A stretch of 64,000 nucleotides of DNA, taken from positions 1-64,000 of the forward strand of contig JAUHXH010000005.1 of the NCBI GenBank assembly GCA_030427085.1, in the 5' to 3' direction. The stretch is from Gammaproteobacteria bacterium (GTDB lineage Bacteria > Pseudomonadota > Gammaproteobacteria > Pseudomonadales > Halieaceae). How positions within the stretch are numbered: position 1 is the stretch's first letter; each line of letters opens with the position of its first letter. Position numbers and translations under genes: made by a program. Positions 62,884 to 64,000 of this stretch are shown here, piece after piece. A model generated the notes under the pieces. The model was not told the origin of the DNA, searched no databases, and saw only the letters and a list, made by a program, of their open reading frames with translations.

Positions 62884-64000
62884 TTAAGGCGAAGCTGAAA
62901 GCAGCAAGTACTGATGCCAGACCTTGCCTTCATCGTAGAAGGTATTGCCGTCCTTACTGAGGTGGAAGCGGCTGAGGTCCGCCGTCTCGGTAGCCGCGCC
63001 GTCAAAGCTCAGGGGGTATTCTTCGCCCGGTGAGTTAACGATCACCACCACAAACCGACTCTCTCCGGGTGGAAAAGCCAGCGGCGCATCCAGAATCAGC
63101 CGATTCCAGCCTTCGTCACCCTGGAAGCGCTCGGAATACAACAGGTTGGTCGGTACCTTTGGGGATACGCCTGTAAGGGACTCATAGACTTTGACATCGA
63201 CAGTGCTTCCGTCAGTTAGCAACCTGACTTCCACGCCATCGAGCAGGCCCAGTTCCGAGGTATTGGTATACAAAGTCCCGGCAGCGGCACGACTCTGGCC
63301 ATAGCCCCATTGCCACAGTCCGTGAGGGTTGGTCACGAACCCCAGATGACCACCGGCAGTTCCATAGCGCCTGATGATTACGTCAGCGAGGGCGGTGCGA
63401 TCGGTTTCATAGGCTGCAAAGCGAACTTCGAGGGCATTGCGTAATCCCCCCACAGGGGCTCCGGGTGAACCCGCCTCCTCGGCTATCAGAAGGTCGCCCG
63501 GATGCTGCAAAACATCGGCGCTTTCCGCGGTGGGGAGCACTTCCAATATGGGATGCTCGTCGTCATCACTATTTGACGCGAGGCCCTGCACACGTGTAAC
63601 CAGGATGCCCTCTCCCGCTAAGACACGATCAAAGCCCACTCTCTGCCGATTTTCGATCAGGACGTACTCCCGGAGCCTGTAGCGATCCAGCCAAACCTGG
63701 TAGAGCTGGCCCTCGGGTACGCTCCCACCACGCCCATATGCCAGCGGCACAATACGCAACGCACTCTCCTCGTGAACAAGCTCTGTGGCTTGGCTGAGGC
63801 CGGCAGCGATTTTACTGAATCCACTCATGTGCGGCGGTACTACCCGGTCTTCGGTTTCCCACACCACACTGCGCGACATGGCATCCCAGGTTTGCACCGG
63901 GTCTGAAGAACCGTCCTCGTCGTACAGGTCAGCAAGCCCCCAGATTACGTGCCCCAGTTCATGGACCAGAATGGCCCGCTGCGCGGAGGGAACGTAACCC
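62884..64000 (-). CDS. M6-like zinc metallopeptidase, C-terminal part
   Basis: The frame is open to the right edge, so the N-terminus is missing. Near the edge it encodes HELGHVIWGLADLYDEDG (HELGH at 63949-63963), an HExxH zinc site followed by the GLxDLYD pattern of M6-like secreted proteases, then TWDAM. Two beta-rich regions follow, the last probably a C-terminal binding domain. Secretion cannot be judged because the start is outside. Confidence 0.8.
   Translation of the reverse strand, partial: GYVPSAQRAILVHELGHVIWGLADLYDEDGSSDPVQTWDAMSRSVVWETEDRVVPPHMSGFSKIAAGLSQATELVHEESALRIVPLAYGRGGSVPEGQLYQVWLDRYRLREYVLIENRQRVGFDRVLAGEGILVTRVQGLASNSDDDEHPILEVLPTAESADVLQHPGDLLIAEEAGSPGAPVGGLRNALEVRFAAYETDRTALADVIIRRYGTAGGHLGFVTNPHGLWQWGYGQSRAAAGTLYTNTSELGLLDGVEVRLLTDGSTVDVKVYESLTGVSPKVPTNLLYSERFQGDEGWNRLILDAPLAFPPGESRFVVVIVNSPGEEYPLSFDGAATETADLSRFHLSKDGNTFYDEGKVWHQYLLLSASP

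Overview
The window looks like the chromosome of a marine, GC-rich gammaproteobacterium, probably of the Cellvibrionales group. The reasons are the E. coli-like order tRNA-fMet, rimP, nusA, infB, rbfA, truB, rpsO, pnp; a Pseudomonas-like cbrX-cbrA-cbrB, small RNA, pcnB block; a pyrophosphate-type phosphofructokinase; and a lipoprotein pectate lyase with a poly-serine linker, a style common in Cellvibrio and Saccharophagus relatives. The genus cannot be fixed from the sequence alone.

Left end (1-4785): a chromosomal integron. Nine attC sites separate nine complete gene cassettes plus one cut by the window edge, all transcribed leftwards. They code mostly for small membrane or secreted proteins, and one cassette type occurs three times. 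The attI region and a candidate cassette promoter lie near 3470-3560. The integrase gene reads rightwards behind a near-perfect LexA box. Only 3 bases separate its stop from the start of dnaE2 (error-prone polymerase), so intI and dnaE2 look like one SOS-induced operon. No imuA or imuB is present in the window.

Housekeeping section (8.0-30.9 kb): pcm; argG facing away from pyrC-rnt; mpl-RND exporter-LON-domain protein; pfp; M15 peptidase and sfsA; dksA-gluQ; cbrX-cbrA-cbrB; a CrcZ-like regulatory RNA behind a sigma-54 promoter; pcnB-folK-deoxynucleoside kinase-panB; and panC.

Anbu section (31.0-41.1 kb): ATP-grasp, Alpha-E, transglutaminase/DUF2126, fused ATP-grasp/Alpha-E and a second transglutaminase are read rightwards. 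They converge on the proteasome-like Anbu gene. This is a full set of the parts thought to make and break an unidentified peptide.

The translation and RNA operon (41.3-50.2 kb, minus strand) runs from a consensus promoter through initiator tRNA, rimP, nusA, infB, rbfA, truB and rpsO to pnp. Next comes a symporter fused to a solute-binding domain (50.2-52.4 kb).

Right end (52.5-64.0 kb): a fumarylacetoacetase-family gene and an hpd-VOC pair carry matching promoter/operator sequences, although a pectin-use cluster (TonB receptor, duplicated-domain lipoprotein, pectate lyase) lies between them. A DUF3192 lipoprotein and the C-terminal part of an M6-like metallopeptidase close the window. No prophage, insertion sequence, rRNA or CRISPR array was seen.
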